A stretch of 64,000 nt of DNA from a bacterium. GTDB lineage: Bacteria; Acidobacteriota; Thermoanaerobaculia; Multivoradales; JAHEKO01. Shown here piece after piece: positions 43,724-51,235 of this stretch. Positions within the stretch are counted from its first letter, which is position 1. Every line of letters starts with the position of its first letter. The stretch is taken from positions 1-64,000 of the forward strand of contig JAAENP010000050.1 in NCBI GenBank assembly GCA_024224155.1. The letters are read 5' to 3'. The translations under genes were made by a program, and so were the position numbers. The notes beneath the pieces are model-generated. The model saw only the letters and a program-made list of their open reading frames with translations, did not search any database and was not told the DNA's origin.

Positions 43724-44395
43724 ATGTCGACCAACCCAGACGTAGAGGAACTTGCGGTGTATGACAGACCGCCTAGAGCCAAGAGCTATGGCTCTCGCAA
43801 GCGTGCAACTGAGTATGTTGCGTGGCTTCAGGGGTGCAGTGCGGCTGCTCGGTACGACGAGGTCGAACCTACCGTCTTTTTCGACCTTCCTGAGACGAAC
43901 TATTTCCTCGCATCAGGCGAAAAAATCTCCTCGAAAACGGCGCATCAGGTGAGACCTCATACGTGGGACTCCGTGATCGACTTTTGGGTTGGTGAGAGAG
44001 CTGCTATCTCGCATGAACCACCCTCAGATGTCGGCGTATCTCGTGCCAAGCCGTTCATAGAGTCCTACGAGAGCGCTGCACAGGAACTCCGAAAGGAGCT
44101 TGCAACGTTGGAGAACGAAAAATGTCTTTCAAAGGCCTATGAAGAGCGGGAACTAATGGGTGCGTTGATCGGGCACGATTGGCTTGGTCTAAAGATTGTT
44201 TCCTTGCTTGCGGGTAAGCCTCGGCTCCAGGCTCTTGAGATTTCAGCTGCGTTAGACGTTGCGGTGAATAAGGTCGCCGCAGTACTCGCTCATCTGACTA
44301 GGTTCAAGGCCCTCGCGGTGGAAGCATCCGGGGCATTTGCTTGTACCGATCTGGGGATGTCAGTTTGTGCGAAGCTCGCGGACGCGACGGATTAG
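43724..44395 (+). CDS. Unrecognised protein with C-terminal winged-helix-like region
   Basis: The product has 223 residues from ATG at 43724 (a TTG at 43718 would overlap the previous stop). The middle is a coiled helix (ESAAQELRKELATLENEKCLSKAYEEREL). The C-terminus, KIVSLLAGKPRLQALEISAALDVAVNKVAAVLAHLTRFKALAVEA, has a helix-turn-helix plus wing layout as in MarR-like domains. It may bind nucleic acid or mediate assembly. Middle gene of the operon. Confidence 0.6.
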   Translation: MSTNPDVEELAVYDRPPRAKSYGSRKRATEYVAWLQGCSAAARYDEVEPTVFFDLPETNYFLASGEKISSKTAHQVRPHTWDSVIDFWVGERAAISHEPPSDVGVSRAKPFIESYESAAQELRKELATLENEKCLSKAYEERELMGALIGHDWLGLKIVSLLAGKPRLQALEISAALDVAVNKVAAVLAHLTRFKALAVEASGAFACTDLGMSVCAKLADATD

Positions 44396-44414
44396 AACCT
44401 CGGCGCGTTGAGAA

Positions 44415-44918
44415 ATGAGTTTCAATGAGGGATTCGAAGACCTCGACCATCGAATCACAAACCACAAGCTCAATGTCCTCGTCTGGGGACCCAGCAGTAA
44501 GGACCCAAGTCTTCTTGCCAAACGCGAGAAGATCAAAGACCAGATCGGAGGTCGGTTTCCCTATGCCGACGTTCGCTTCAGCGAAGACCCAGAACTAGAC
44601 AAGCTGATAGACGGCGCCGAGTTCTTGTCGGTGCCAGACAAAGAGCTGTTTCATCTTGGGGCCTGCGACACGTGCATCGTTCTGGATGCATCGAAGGGTG
44701 CAGGCGAAGAAATAGCCCACTTCTCGAGTTCAAAGTTCGCACCGCGCCTCTTCATCCTTACGAACGAAAAATACAAGGACGCATCGAGTTTTCCGGCGGC
44801 GTTAAGAGAGAACCAAAACCAGGTGTTCTATTCCGAGTCGGAGTTGTCGTCATGCAACCTCGTAGAAAGAGTGATCGTGCATCTGAAGAAAGAGGCTCTC
44901 CGTCAGATTGCGTGGTAG
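44415..44918 (+). CDS. Predicted nucleotide-binding (SLOG/deoxyribosyltransferase-like) protein
   Basis: The product has 167 residues. A first beta strand with LNVLVWGPS (residues 19-27), then KREKIKDQIGGRFPYADVRFSED, and a later ACDTCIVLDASKGAGEEIAHF (83-103) with a conserved-looking Ser and Glu. This arrangement is that of nucleoside 2-deoxyribosyltransferase/SLOG and some TIR-like folds, where the loop binds a nucleotide and the Glu acts in N-glycosidic cleavage. I cannot tell which; sequence similarity is by pattern only. As the last gene of an island operon it could be a sensor or an NAD-type effector. It starts 19 bases after the previous stop. Confidence 0.5.
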   Translation: MSFNEGFEDLDHRITNHKLNVLVWGPSSKDPSLLAKREKIKDQIGGRFPYADVRFSEDPELDKLIDGAEFLSVPDKELFHLGACDTCIVLDASKGAGEEIAHFSSSKFAPRLFILTNEKYKDASSFPAALRENQNQVFYSESELSSCNLVERVIVHLKKEALRQIAW

Positions 44919-44977
44919 GCAAACGATGCCGAACACTCCCTGTACGTGAGTGCGCCTGAGTAGAAAGGCCAAGAGCT

Positions 44978-45220
44978 TTACAACCGGATCATCCAGCGGT
45001 CAGCCAGGAGCAGCAACACCAGTTCGGCCAGAGCTTCTCTGTGGCCCTCGTCTACGGCGATTTCGGCCACCTTCCCGGCTTCCCGAGAGGCGATCTGCTG
45101 AGAGCGCAGCGCCTCGACTAGCACAGCTTGCAGCGCTCGAAGAAACTCGCGGGTGTCGTCAGAGCGGAGTCTCTTCCGGACTCGCTCAAGATCGGTAGAC
45201 TCGGAACCAGGGTCGGGCAT
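44978..45220 (-). CDS. Small helical hypothetical protein
   Basis: 80 residues with a strong ribosome site (AAAGGAG 8 bases before the ATG at 45220). Entirely helical and charged (DLERVRKRLRSDDTREFLRALQAVLVEAL), ending in a short hydrophobic stretch LAELVLLLLADRWMIRL. No family recognised. It is on the opposite strand to the three-gene operon and the TIR gene. Confidence 0.55.
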   Translation of the reverse strand: MPDPGSESTDLERVRKRLRSDDTREFLRALQAVLVEALRSQQIASREAGKVAEIAVDEGHREALAELVLLLLADRWMIRL

Positions 45221-45319
45221 TGGGCTTGCTCCTTTGCTCGGTCTAGGGGCTCGGCTGAGTTACCGCTCTGCCGGGTCCCGCTTGGTGATTGATCGGCCCC
45301 GGAAACGGGGCCGTTGCTT

Positions 45320-45570
45320 CTAACGTCTAAGCGGCTTTACCTCTCCCTTGGGGTTGCCGTCCATCGCAGCCGCAATCTCGCCCGAGATCCGGGTCGGCCT
45401 GGCGGCCCTGTGGTTTGGAGCGGCACCCGTTGTAGGCTCCAGTCAATGCCAGGAAAGAGCCGCCTGCCGCACAGGATCGGCGGCTAAATGCGCATAGCGC
45501 TGCGTTGTGGCTGCCTGGGTGTGGCCGAGCAGCTTGCCGATGATAGGCAGCGAGAGGCCCGCGCTGGGGC
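45320..45570 (-). pseudogene. Tyrosine recombinase C-terminal remnant, copy A
   Basis: Reading leftward, 45443-45560 encodes GLSLPIIGKLLGHTQAATTQ then RYAHLAADPVRQAA and a stop. The active-site region LLGHTQAATTQRYAHL of phage integrases, with the nucleophile Tyr, is intact. A further piece (45320-45400) encodes RISGEIAAAMDGNPKGEVKP and a stop, the usual tail. The catalytic N-terminal parts are missing. Related tails at 53.0, 54.3 and 55.1 kb have the same orientation. Confidence 0.7.
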
Positions 45571-45626
45571 CCATCCTGCCCGTTCGGGTGGCGCTTCTTT
45601 CGTCACACCGGACGTAATCTAAAGGT

Positions 45627-45699
45627 GCCTCGATAAAGGCACACCTGGGAAAACCCAGGGCCGCAAAGCCACGGCTTTCGGTCGCGAGGATGTAGACAG
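45627..45699 (+). ncRNA. Predicted GEMM (cyclic-di-GMP-I type) riboswitch, copy A
   Basis: The 48-base core 45627-45674 contains a GGCACACC strand, a CCTGG-GAAA tetraloop-type hairpin and the hallmark CCGCAAAGCCACGG. The core is 47/48 identical to the copy at 55301-55348. A following GGATGTAGAC fits the 3' half of the GEMM fold. The TIR gene starts 47 bases downstream of this span. The base that sets c-di-GMP versus cGAMP specificity cannot be fixed by hand; a rough alignment with the V. cholerae Vc2 aptamer suggests the c-di-GMP form. Confidence 0.65.
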
Positions 45700-45746
45700 A
45701 AAAGGGGACGTGCTTCCCGCGCGCTGGGTGCTCTCATTGGAGACCG

Positions 45747-47036
45747 ATGAGTGACATCTTCATCAGCTACGCGAAGGAGGACCGCGGCCGGGCTCGCGTG
45801 CTGGCGGCGGCTCTGGAAGGCTCCGGGTGGTCCGTGTTCTGGGACCGGACGATTCCGCCCGGCTTGACCTGGCACGACTACATTGGGCGGGAGATCCAGG
45901 AGGCCCGCTGTGTTCTGGTCGCGTGGTCCGAGTCCGCCATCCAGTCCAGCTGGGTGCTTGAAGAGGCGGGCGAAGCTCGGAAGCGAGGGGTTCTGGTTCC
46001 ACTCTTCCTTGAGGACGTCGAGCCGCCGCTAGGCTTCCGGAGCCTGCAGGCCGCGGATCTCTCGAAGTGGAGTGGCGACACCGAGGCGCCCGCCTTCCGG
46101 CAGCTCGTGGAGGGCGTGGAGCGTCTTCTGGGTTTTGCCGACGACGGCGGAACGGAAGCGGCGGAGCGAGAAGCGGTGCTGCCTTCGGCTGGAAGTCGGT
46201 GGAAAGCTGACGAGTTGCCCCGCGAGCGGAGTCCCTCGAGGGCGGCTTTCTTTCGCACGAGGTCGGGATTGGTCGTCGTGGGCGCCGTCCTTGTCGCCCT
46301 TGTGCTTGTGATCCAAAACTGGTGGCCAGAGACCGGGTCCGACAGCGACCACGACGAAGGCCCCGCCGTTGAGAGCGTCACCGGCGAGAAAGAGCCCCCG
46401 CTAGAGCTGACCAGCACCTTCGACAAAGGCGACGACGACGAAGGGTGGTGGACTTGGGGTGCTGGTTCGAGGCCGGTTACGCCATCGTCCGAGGAAGACT
46501 GCAGAAGCAAGATGGGCGGATGTCTGCATCTTGAAGATGAGTCTACCGACTTCTTCTACTTTCGGGCACCTCCGCATTGGGTGGGCGATGCGGACTGGAC
46601 CCGTTTCCACGCGGGAAGTCTGAACTACTGGCTAAGACGAAAGTGGAAATCGGAAAGAAACGGAAAATGGGTGGCGCATGTTACGCCACTCGCCAGTGAG
46701 ACGGAGAAGGAGGTCCCGGCTGACCTGATCATCGTGGGCTCGGGTGAACGCGGCAGCCTCGAGCTGCGCATCCCGATGCGGCCGCGAGAGGACTGGGGTG
46801 AGTACGCGGTTCCTCTGACGGAGGGCAAGATAGGGATTCAGAGCCCTGAAGGTGTCGTGGAGAGCCGTTGGGTTTGGATCAAGGGTGCCGAAAGGAGAGA
46901 CGCAACCGGTGATGATTTCGGTCGCGTGCTGGAGTCGGTCGACGACCTCAGAATCCGTGGCGAATACTGGTCCGGCCCTGACGAAGCCTGGCTGGACAGT
47001 GTGTCGATAGAGCCTGCCGTTTCACCGGGTCCGTAG
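45747..47036 (+). CDS. TIR-domain, transmembrane, laminin-B-like protein
   Basis: The product has 429 residues. Residues 1-130 are a TIR domain: DIFISYAKEDRGRARVLAAAL, FWDRTIPPGLTWHDYI, and SSWVLEEAGEA with a Glu (about residue 73) where NAD-hydrolysing TIR proteins have theirs. A basic linker precedes one membrane helix (LVVVGAVLVALVLVIQNWW, about 172-192). The outer part (215-425) is beta-rich: a STFDKGDDDEGWWTWG start, SLNYWLRRKWKSE, LIIVGSGERGSLELRI and YAVPLTEG resemble the laminin-B (IV) domain. So a cytoplasmic TIR would be tied to an extracytoplasmic binding domain. A ribosome site (GGAGA) and riboswitch precede it. Immune or surface-sensing effector is inference. Confidence 0.75.
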   Translation: MSDIFISYAKEDRGRARVLAAALEGSGWSVFWDRTIPPGLTWHDYIGREIQEARCVLVAWSESAIQSSWVLEEAGEARKRGVLVPLFLEDVEPPLGFRSLQAADLSKWSGDTEAPAFRQLVEGVERLLGFADDGGTEAAEREAVLPSAGSRWKADELPRERSPSRAAFFRTRSGLVVVGAVLVALVLVIQNWWPETGSDSDHDEGPAVESVTGEKEPPLELTSTFDKGDDDEGWWTWGAGSRPVTPSSEEDCRSKMGGCLHLEDESTDFFYFRAPPHWVGDADWTRFHAGSLNYWLRRKWKSERNGKWVAHVTPLASETEKEVPADLIIVGSGERGSLELRIPMRPREDWGEYAVPLTEGKIGIQSPEGVVESRWVWIKGAERRDATGDDFGRVLESVDDLRIRGEYWSGPDEAWLDSVSIEPAVSPGP

Positions 47037-47468
47037 CTGTCTTCGCACGGACCTAACCACTCTCCAGCGTGGGCGGGCTCCTGGATCGGAAGCTCGGGGC
47101 TCTTGCGGATCGCGCCACAGAAGGGCCGGTAGGACCCTTGGAGCCGCAGAGGACCTGGGCAAGCACATGATGTATGGGACCAGATCAGGACCCGTCGGGC
47201 CCCCGGCTGCGGGCTAGGGTACCCGCCCCCCCTCCCCTTGCCGACGCGGCCAAGCACGCGAGCCTGGCCGAGACTTCTTTACCTCTCAATTAGCGAGTGG
47301 CCTCGACGGTCTTTTCCAGCTCGGCTGCGCTGAGCTGCGCTCGGGAGCGCTTCTGACAAAAGCTCAGATAAAGGCGACCTTCAGAGGTTTGTCGGTGACC
47401 AAGTAGGTGACCGAAATACTCATGCTTTGCCTAAGCCTATGTAGAGCTTATGCTTAGCTGGCCGCCGA
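47037..47468. other. Intergenic tail of the island
   Basis: No gene is supported. It holds the 26-base repeat at 47156-47181, G/C-rich short palindromes (47200-47230) and an A/T-richer end (AGCCTATGTAGAGCTTATGC) just before the attachment repeat. Confidence 0.4.
47156..47181 (+). repeat. 26-base repeat TGGGCAAGCACATGAT...
   Basis: TGGGCAAGCACATGATGTAT plus GGGACC recurs with one mismatch at 53881-53906. A shorter match, GGGCAAGCACA, lies just after the gene ending at 56518. Each follows a gene that follows a recombinase tail. Confidence 0.6.
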
Positions 47469-47515
47469 GACAGCCTCCGGAGCTGTAGGTCAGAGGTTCG
47501 AATCCTCTAGGGCGC
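47469..47515 (+). repeat. Right attachment repeat (attR)
   Basis: Exact 47-bp copy of the 3' part of tRNA-Arg(CCG). The tRNA 5' half is absent upstream, so this is not a second tRNA gene. Confidence 0.85.
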
Positions 47516-47569
47516 ACCACGTTTATTCCTCCATACAAAGGGTTTAGCGATCCCGAGCTCGAAGGCAAG

Positions 47570-47625
47570 GAGGTCGACCGCTACATCGACACCTCTCTCG
47601 GTCAGCACGAAGGTTGACCGCTATA
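47570..47625. repeat. Dispersed repeat, degenerate copies 6
   Basis: GGAGGTCGACCGCTACA and GAAGGTTGACCGCTATA are inverted-orientation partial copies of the TGTAGCGGTCGACCTCC family, spaced by about 20 bases, just outside attR. Confidence 0.5.
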
Positions 47626-47679
47626 TGGGAACGGCCGTCAGGGGCGCCGGCCGCTTCAAACAGCGGCACGGCGAATCGA

Positions 47680-48810
47680 TCACCCGGCGTCGCGCAGCAC
47701 GATCTCGCCGACATCCATCGACAGGTTCGCGACCCAACGGTAGAGGTCGAGGTCCTCGAACCCTGTGGTGTTGTAGAGCAGAATGATGGTCACACGAGCA
47801 TCGATCATTCGCACGAGCAAGCCGCGGGATCCCGGAGCTCCACCGGCGTGCCAGACGAGTTTGTGCCTCTCCCCATGGATTCGGACGTGGTCGAGGATCC
47901 AGCCCAGTCCGCAGGTACCGCTGCCCCGAGTGAAAGCCTCCTCCAGGGTCTCCTGTGAGAGCACCCGCTCACCGTAGAGCGCCTGGTCCCACTTCAGGAG
48001 GTCGCGGGCCGTCGACAAGACGCCGCCGGAGGCGTAGGCCAGCGATGGATGAACGTAGAGAGCCTCCGTCGGCGGCTCCACCGTGATGTCGTCGTAGCCG
48101 ATCGCGCGGCGGTTGGCGAATGCTCGATCGTCGGGGTCGTAGCGGGTGCGCCTCATCTTGAGCGGTTTGAAGATCTTCTTCTTGAGGAATCGTCCGTAGG
48201 ACTTGCCGGTGGTCCGTTCGATGATGAGGCCCAACAGAATGTAGTTGGAGTTCGAGTAATCAACCTGGGTTCCCGGCTCGAAGAGGAGGGGTTCCCGGGC
48301 GAAGTAATCGAGAATCTCCTCCGGGTGGTGAAATCGATCGAAGCCTCCCTGGTCCTCCAAATACTGGATCAGGTCGGGGATCCCCGACTCCATCTGGAGC
48401 AGATGCCGAATGGTGACCGCTTCGCCTTCTCGGAGCTCGGGCACGTAGTCCACGACCTTGTCGTCCAGAGACAGCCGGCCGCGCTCCACGAGCCTCAGAA
48501 TGGCCGCAGCGGTGAAGGTCTTCGTCAGGTGTTGGATTCGAAACGCAGTCCGGGGCTCGTTCGGTTTCGCCTGGCTGGAGTCGGCCCAGCCGTAACTCCC
48601 CTCGAAGAGCACTCGGCCGTCCTTGGCGATGAGGGCGCTTCCCCAGGCGGGCTCGGAGTCGAACAAGGCGTCGATGTAAGCGGCCAGCTCACTCTGGATG
48701 GCCGCGCGGGTCCGCTCGGCTCCGAGCAGCGGGTGGGAAGCAGTTCCCAGCAGGACCGCCAGAGTCACTACCGGTGCCAGTAGGCTGTGGCGCCGCTTCG
48801 GTATGAGCAT
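47680..48810 (-). CDS. Beta-lactamase/PBP-fold serine hydrolase lacking the catalytic serine
   Basis: The product has 376 residues with a signal peptide (LLAPVVTLAVLLGTASHPLLGAE). The class C beta-lactamase/esterase fold is clear: TIRHLLQMESGIPDL, DYSNSNYILLGLIIERTTGKSYG (the YxN motif), and WHAGGAPGSRG (HxG motif). The SxxK motif reads FRIQHLTKTFTAAAIL, with His in place of the nucleophilic Ser before LTK. Unless this is a sequencing difference, it is a binding pseudoenzyme or uses another mechanism. ATG 48810 is preceded by AGGAGG-type sites. Its neighbour is the CocE-like hydrolase on the same strand. Confidence 0.75.
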   Translation of the reverse strand: MLIPKRRHSLLAPVVTLAVLLGTASHPLLGAERTRAAIQSELAAYIDALFDSEPAWGSALIAKDGRVLFEGSYGWADSSQAKPNEPRTAFRIQHLTKTFTAAAILRLVERGRLSLDDKVVDYVPELREGEAVTIRHLLQMESGIPDLIQYLEDQGGFDRFHHPEEILDYFAREPLLFEPGTQVDYSNSNYILLGLIIERTTGKSYGRFLKKKIFKPLKMRRTRYDPDDRAFANRRAIGYDDITVEPPTEALYVHPSLAYASGGVLSTARDLLKWDQALYGERVLSQETLEEAFTRGSGTCGLGWILDHVRIHGERHKLVWHAGGAPGSRGLLVRMIDARVTIILLYNTTGFEDLDLYRWVANLSMDVGEIVLRDAG

Positions 48811-48877
48811 CCTGTGCCTCCTTCCTCCTGGCCGGAGGGCGACTCGTTCACGGCTCTCCGGCCCGGAATCTCGTCTC

Positions 48878-50875
48878 TCAATAGGGAACGCGAGGAAGAG
48901 CGCCGCGGGCCGCATCTGGACCCTTGGGCTTCATCATCGGCAGCTCGACGTAGGAGCCATGCGCGGCGTCGCGGTAGACGGAGATCGTCGGCGCCTTGCG
49001 GCCCTTGCGGTCGGGGTAGAGGGCGTGGTTGAGCGCGTCGGCTCCGGCGATGGAGATCCGGATCCGGTGCCCGGCGTCGATGACGATGGCGGTACCCAAG
49101 AGATCGAAGACCAGCTCCACGGGTTCCGCCGGAAGCTGCTTGCGCACGTCCTTCTTGAAGGATCGGTGGAAGGGCAGGCCGAAGTTCTTCCACGGCGCTT
49201 TGGCCAAGGCGCGGTAGGAGGCGCGCTGGGCTCCTTCGGTGACGTAGTGGGCGTTGCTTGCGGCGTCGATCTCCTCGAGGTAGACGAAGAAGTCACCGTC
49301 CTTCTCGGTCGACGTCACCCACAGATGGACGACCGGATAGCCCACGATCGCGCGGGCCTTGGCGAAGGGCTCGGAGGTGTAGGTCAGGGCCTTCTCGTCC
49401 TCGCGAGTCCGCTCGTCGAAGAATGTGGTGCCGGGCCGGTCCTCCCGCTGCTGCCCGGCGCCGTTCATCCACCGGGAAAACGACCCCATGGTCGAGGAGT
49501 AGTCGACCCTGTAGCTGTCGGCCGCCCCGGAATCGCGGGGCCGCTTGGTGACCAGCCGGCCGTCGTTCGCCGAGGCCACCGTGCCGGAGGGTCCGGCCTC
49601 GAGAAAGAAGCGCTTCGGCTTGGCCTTCCGCGGCGGCCAGCGCTTCTCGGCCCGCCACCGGCGGCCGTCCTGGGCGTCGATCTCGTCGAGGCTTACGGGC
49701 AGCTCGGCCAGCGCCGGCACGGTCTTATTGCCCCGTATCAGGTAGTAGTGGACCGGCTTTTCGTCCATGATCCCGTTGTCGATGCCCTTCAGCCAGTAGT
49801 CGAACCAGCGGAGCGCTTCGTTGACGCGCACCGGGCCGCCGCCGCCGTCCTGGTGGGCCCAGGGCCCGATCATCATTTTCTGTGGGGCGCCTTTGAGATT
49901 CGCGTACGCCCACGCCTGCTGGGTGGTGTAGGTGTCGTACCAGCCGAGCCGGTTATAGACGGGGATACCGGCGGCCTTGATCGCGTCGAGGTTGTCGATC
50001 GAGCTCGCCACCTCCCAGGACCACACCGCGCCGTTCGGCCGAGTGATCGAGGCGTCGCGGTACTTTACGTTCTTTGGGAATCGATCGACCCAGAGGTTGT
50101 CGGCGTGCTCGGCGAGAGCGGCGTCGCGCATCGAACCGTCGGTGTCCGCGTCCACCGGAGCCGGCAAGCCGAGGCGGCCCGTGTCCATCCACCGCGTCAA
50201 CGTGCCGAGGAACTCGACAAAGCCCTCCTTGAAGGTGCCTCCGCGGAAGGCGAAGTCGAAGACGCTGGGGTCGGCCATCTCGGCGTAGACTGCCTCCAGG
50301 TGGGGCGGCGCCTGGGTGGCGGTCAGGAGCGCGTTGTTGCCCGAGTTGGAGTGGCCGAGCATGCCTATGTGGCCGTCGCTCCAGGGCTGCTCGGCCAACC
50401 ACTCGACGATGTGCCACGAGTCCGCGGTGGTGTCGGCGGCGTGGGGACCGTTGTTGACACCGAACGAGGCTCCGGTGCCCCGGGCGTTGGCGATGGCGAA
50501 GACGTAGCCGTGACGGATGAGCTCCTGGTAGAAGACCTCCTCTTCGACCGGGGTGATGATCTCGCCGTCCACCTCCAGAATGCGCAGATAGCGCGTGTAG
50601 AGAAGCAGCACCGGCAGCGGCTCCGAGGCCTCCCGGCCGGCCCGGGTGGGAACGAAGTAGAAGACGGCGATCTCGACACCGTCCGCCATCGGAACGTACT
50701 CCGAGTGGCGGCTCCAACCGTCGTAGGAGGCCTCGCTGTAGCCGCTGTAGCGGCCGAAGCTGGAGATCCTCTCCTGGCCCAGCGCCGCCGACGGAAGGGG
50801 AAGAGTTGCTAGAACCAGGCCGATGGTCGCCGCGAGAACCGGCCTCCTCGCGAAGTGGGGAACTCGGTATCTCAT
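48878..50875 (-). CDS. CocE/NonD-family hydrolase (X-Pro dipeptidyl-peptidase-like)
   Basis: Exported alpha/beta hydrolase of 665 residues with a signal peptide (PVLAATIGLVLATLPLPSAALGQ). The nucleophile elbow is GMLGHSNSGNNALL (GxSxxG), with FAIANARGTGASFG before it as the oxyanion region. The Asp and His of the triad fit GWYDTYTTQQAW and MMIGPWAHQDG. The C-terminal beta domain (about 440-665) is the S15/CocE type that caps the active site. Substrates may be acyl-peptides or esters. A ribosome site GGGAGG precedes the ATG. Confidence 0.85.
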   Translation of the reverse strand: MRYRVPHFARRPVLAATIGLVLATLPLPSAALGQERISSFGRYSGYSEASYDGWSRHSEYVPMADGVEIAVFYFVPTRAGREASEPLPVLLLYTRYLRILEVDGEIITPVEEEVFYQELIRHGYVFAIANARGTGASFGVNNGPHAADTTADSWHIVEWLAEQPWSDGHIGMLGHSNSGNNALLTATQAPPHLEAVYAEMADPSVFDFAFRGGTFKEGFVEFLGTLTRWMDTGRLGLPAPVDADTDGSMRDAALAEHADNLWVDRFPKNVKYRDASITRPNGAVWSWEVASSIDNLDAIKAAGIPVYNRLGWYDTYTTQQAWAYANLKGAPQKMMIGPWAHQDGGGGPVRVNEALRWFDYWLKGIDNGIMDEKPVHYYLIRGNKTVPALAELPVSLDEIDAQDGRRWRAEKRWPPRKAKPKRFFLEAGPSGTVASANDGRLVTKRPRDSGAADSYRVDYSSTMGSFSRWMNGAGQQREDRPGTTFFDERTREDEKALTYTSEPFAKARAIVGYPVVHLWVTSTEKDGDFFVYLEEIDAASNAHYVTEGAQRASYRALAKAPWKNFGLPFHRSFKKDVRKQLPAEPVELVFDLLGTAIVIDAGHRIRISIAGADALNHALYPDRKGRKAPTISVYRDAAHGSYVELPMMKPKGPDAARGALPRVPY

Positions 50876-51235
50876 GTTTGGTCCTCCCTTTTTCCGGTTT
50901 CACTCAGGCAACGCGACATCGCAAGCGACAAACCGCAGTGACCGGACAAGCACTCAGGTAGTCGCTGGCCGCTCGTTACGCCAGCCTGTGCGAGTACGTC
51001 CCAAGAGAAGAAGTTCAAGAGAAGAAGTTCCACCCGAATCGCATGATTCCGGTGTCGTGACCTTCCTGCGAGCGGAATCTTGGCTTTCGCGGAGCTGGTT
51101 AAAGAGAGACTTCCCGTCCGACCCGTGGTGTGGATGTGGCTAGCCTTCTTTAGAGGCCTTCCTTCGTAGCAGCGGACACGGCTTCGCCTGTCGTCCCCCT
51201 CGAACCACTGTACCGGGTATGAAGACCGGTTCTTC
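50876..51235. other. Intergenic stretch of 360 bases
   Basis: I see no gene. It includes a short tandem AAGAGAAGAAGTTC (about 51000-51027) and probably the promoter of the hydrolase gene. Confidence 0.4.

Larger units (their letters stand above)
39757..47515. mobile_element. tRNA-Arg-integrated genomic island (about 7.8 kb)
   Basis: The island is bounded by the 47-bp tRNA-Arg(CCG) repeat. Content is accessory: an IS3-type element, phage packaging remnants, an unrecognised three-gene operon, a small minus-strand gene, a decayed recombinase tail and a riboswitch-TIR gene. Some genes (42993-44918) are visibly more A/T-rich than the flanking core. No complete integrase is present, so the island is probably fixed in place unless helped in trans. 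Confidence 0.75.

Noticed and set aside
45627-45699. cGAMP-specific version of the GEMM riboswitch, which would have linked it to CBASS-like immunity
   Set aside because: A hand alignment with Vc2 suggests G at the specificity position; it cannot be settled by eye, so I did not claim cGAMP.
47469-47515. A second tRNA-Arg gene
   Set aside because: Only the 3' part is present; the D arm and 5' acceptor strand are missing, so it is an attachment repeat.
48698-50812. A 704-codon plus-strand frame
   Set aside because: Antisense of the CocE-like hydrolase and the lactamase-fold gene; no domain and no ribosome site.
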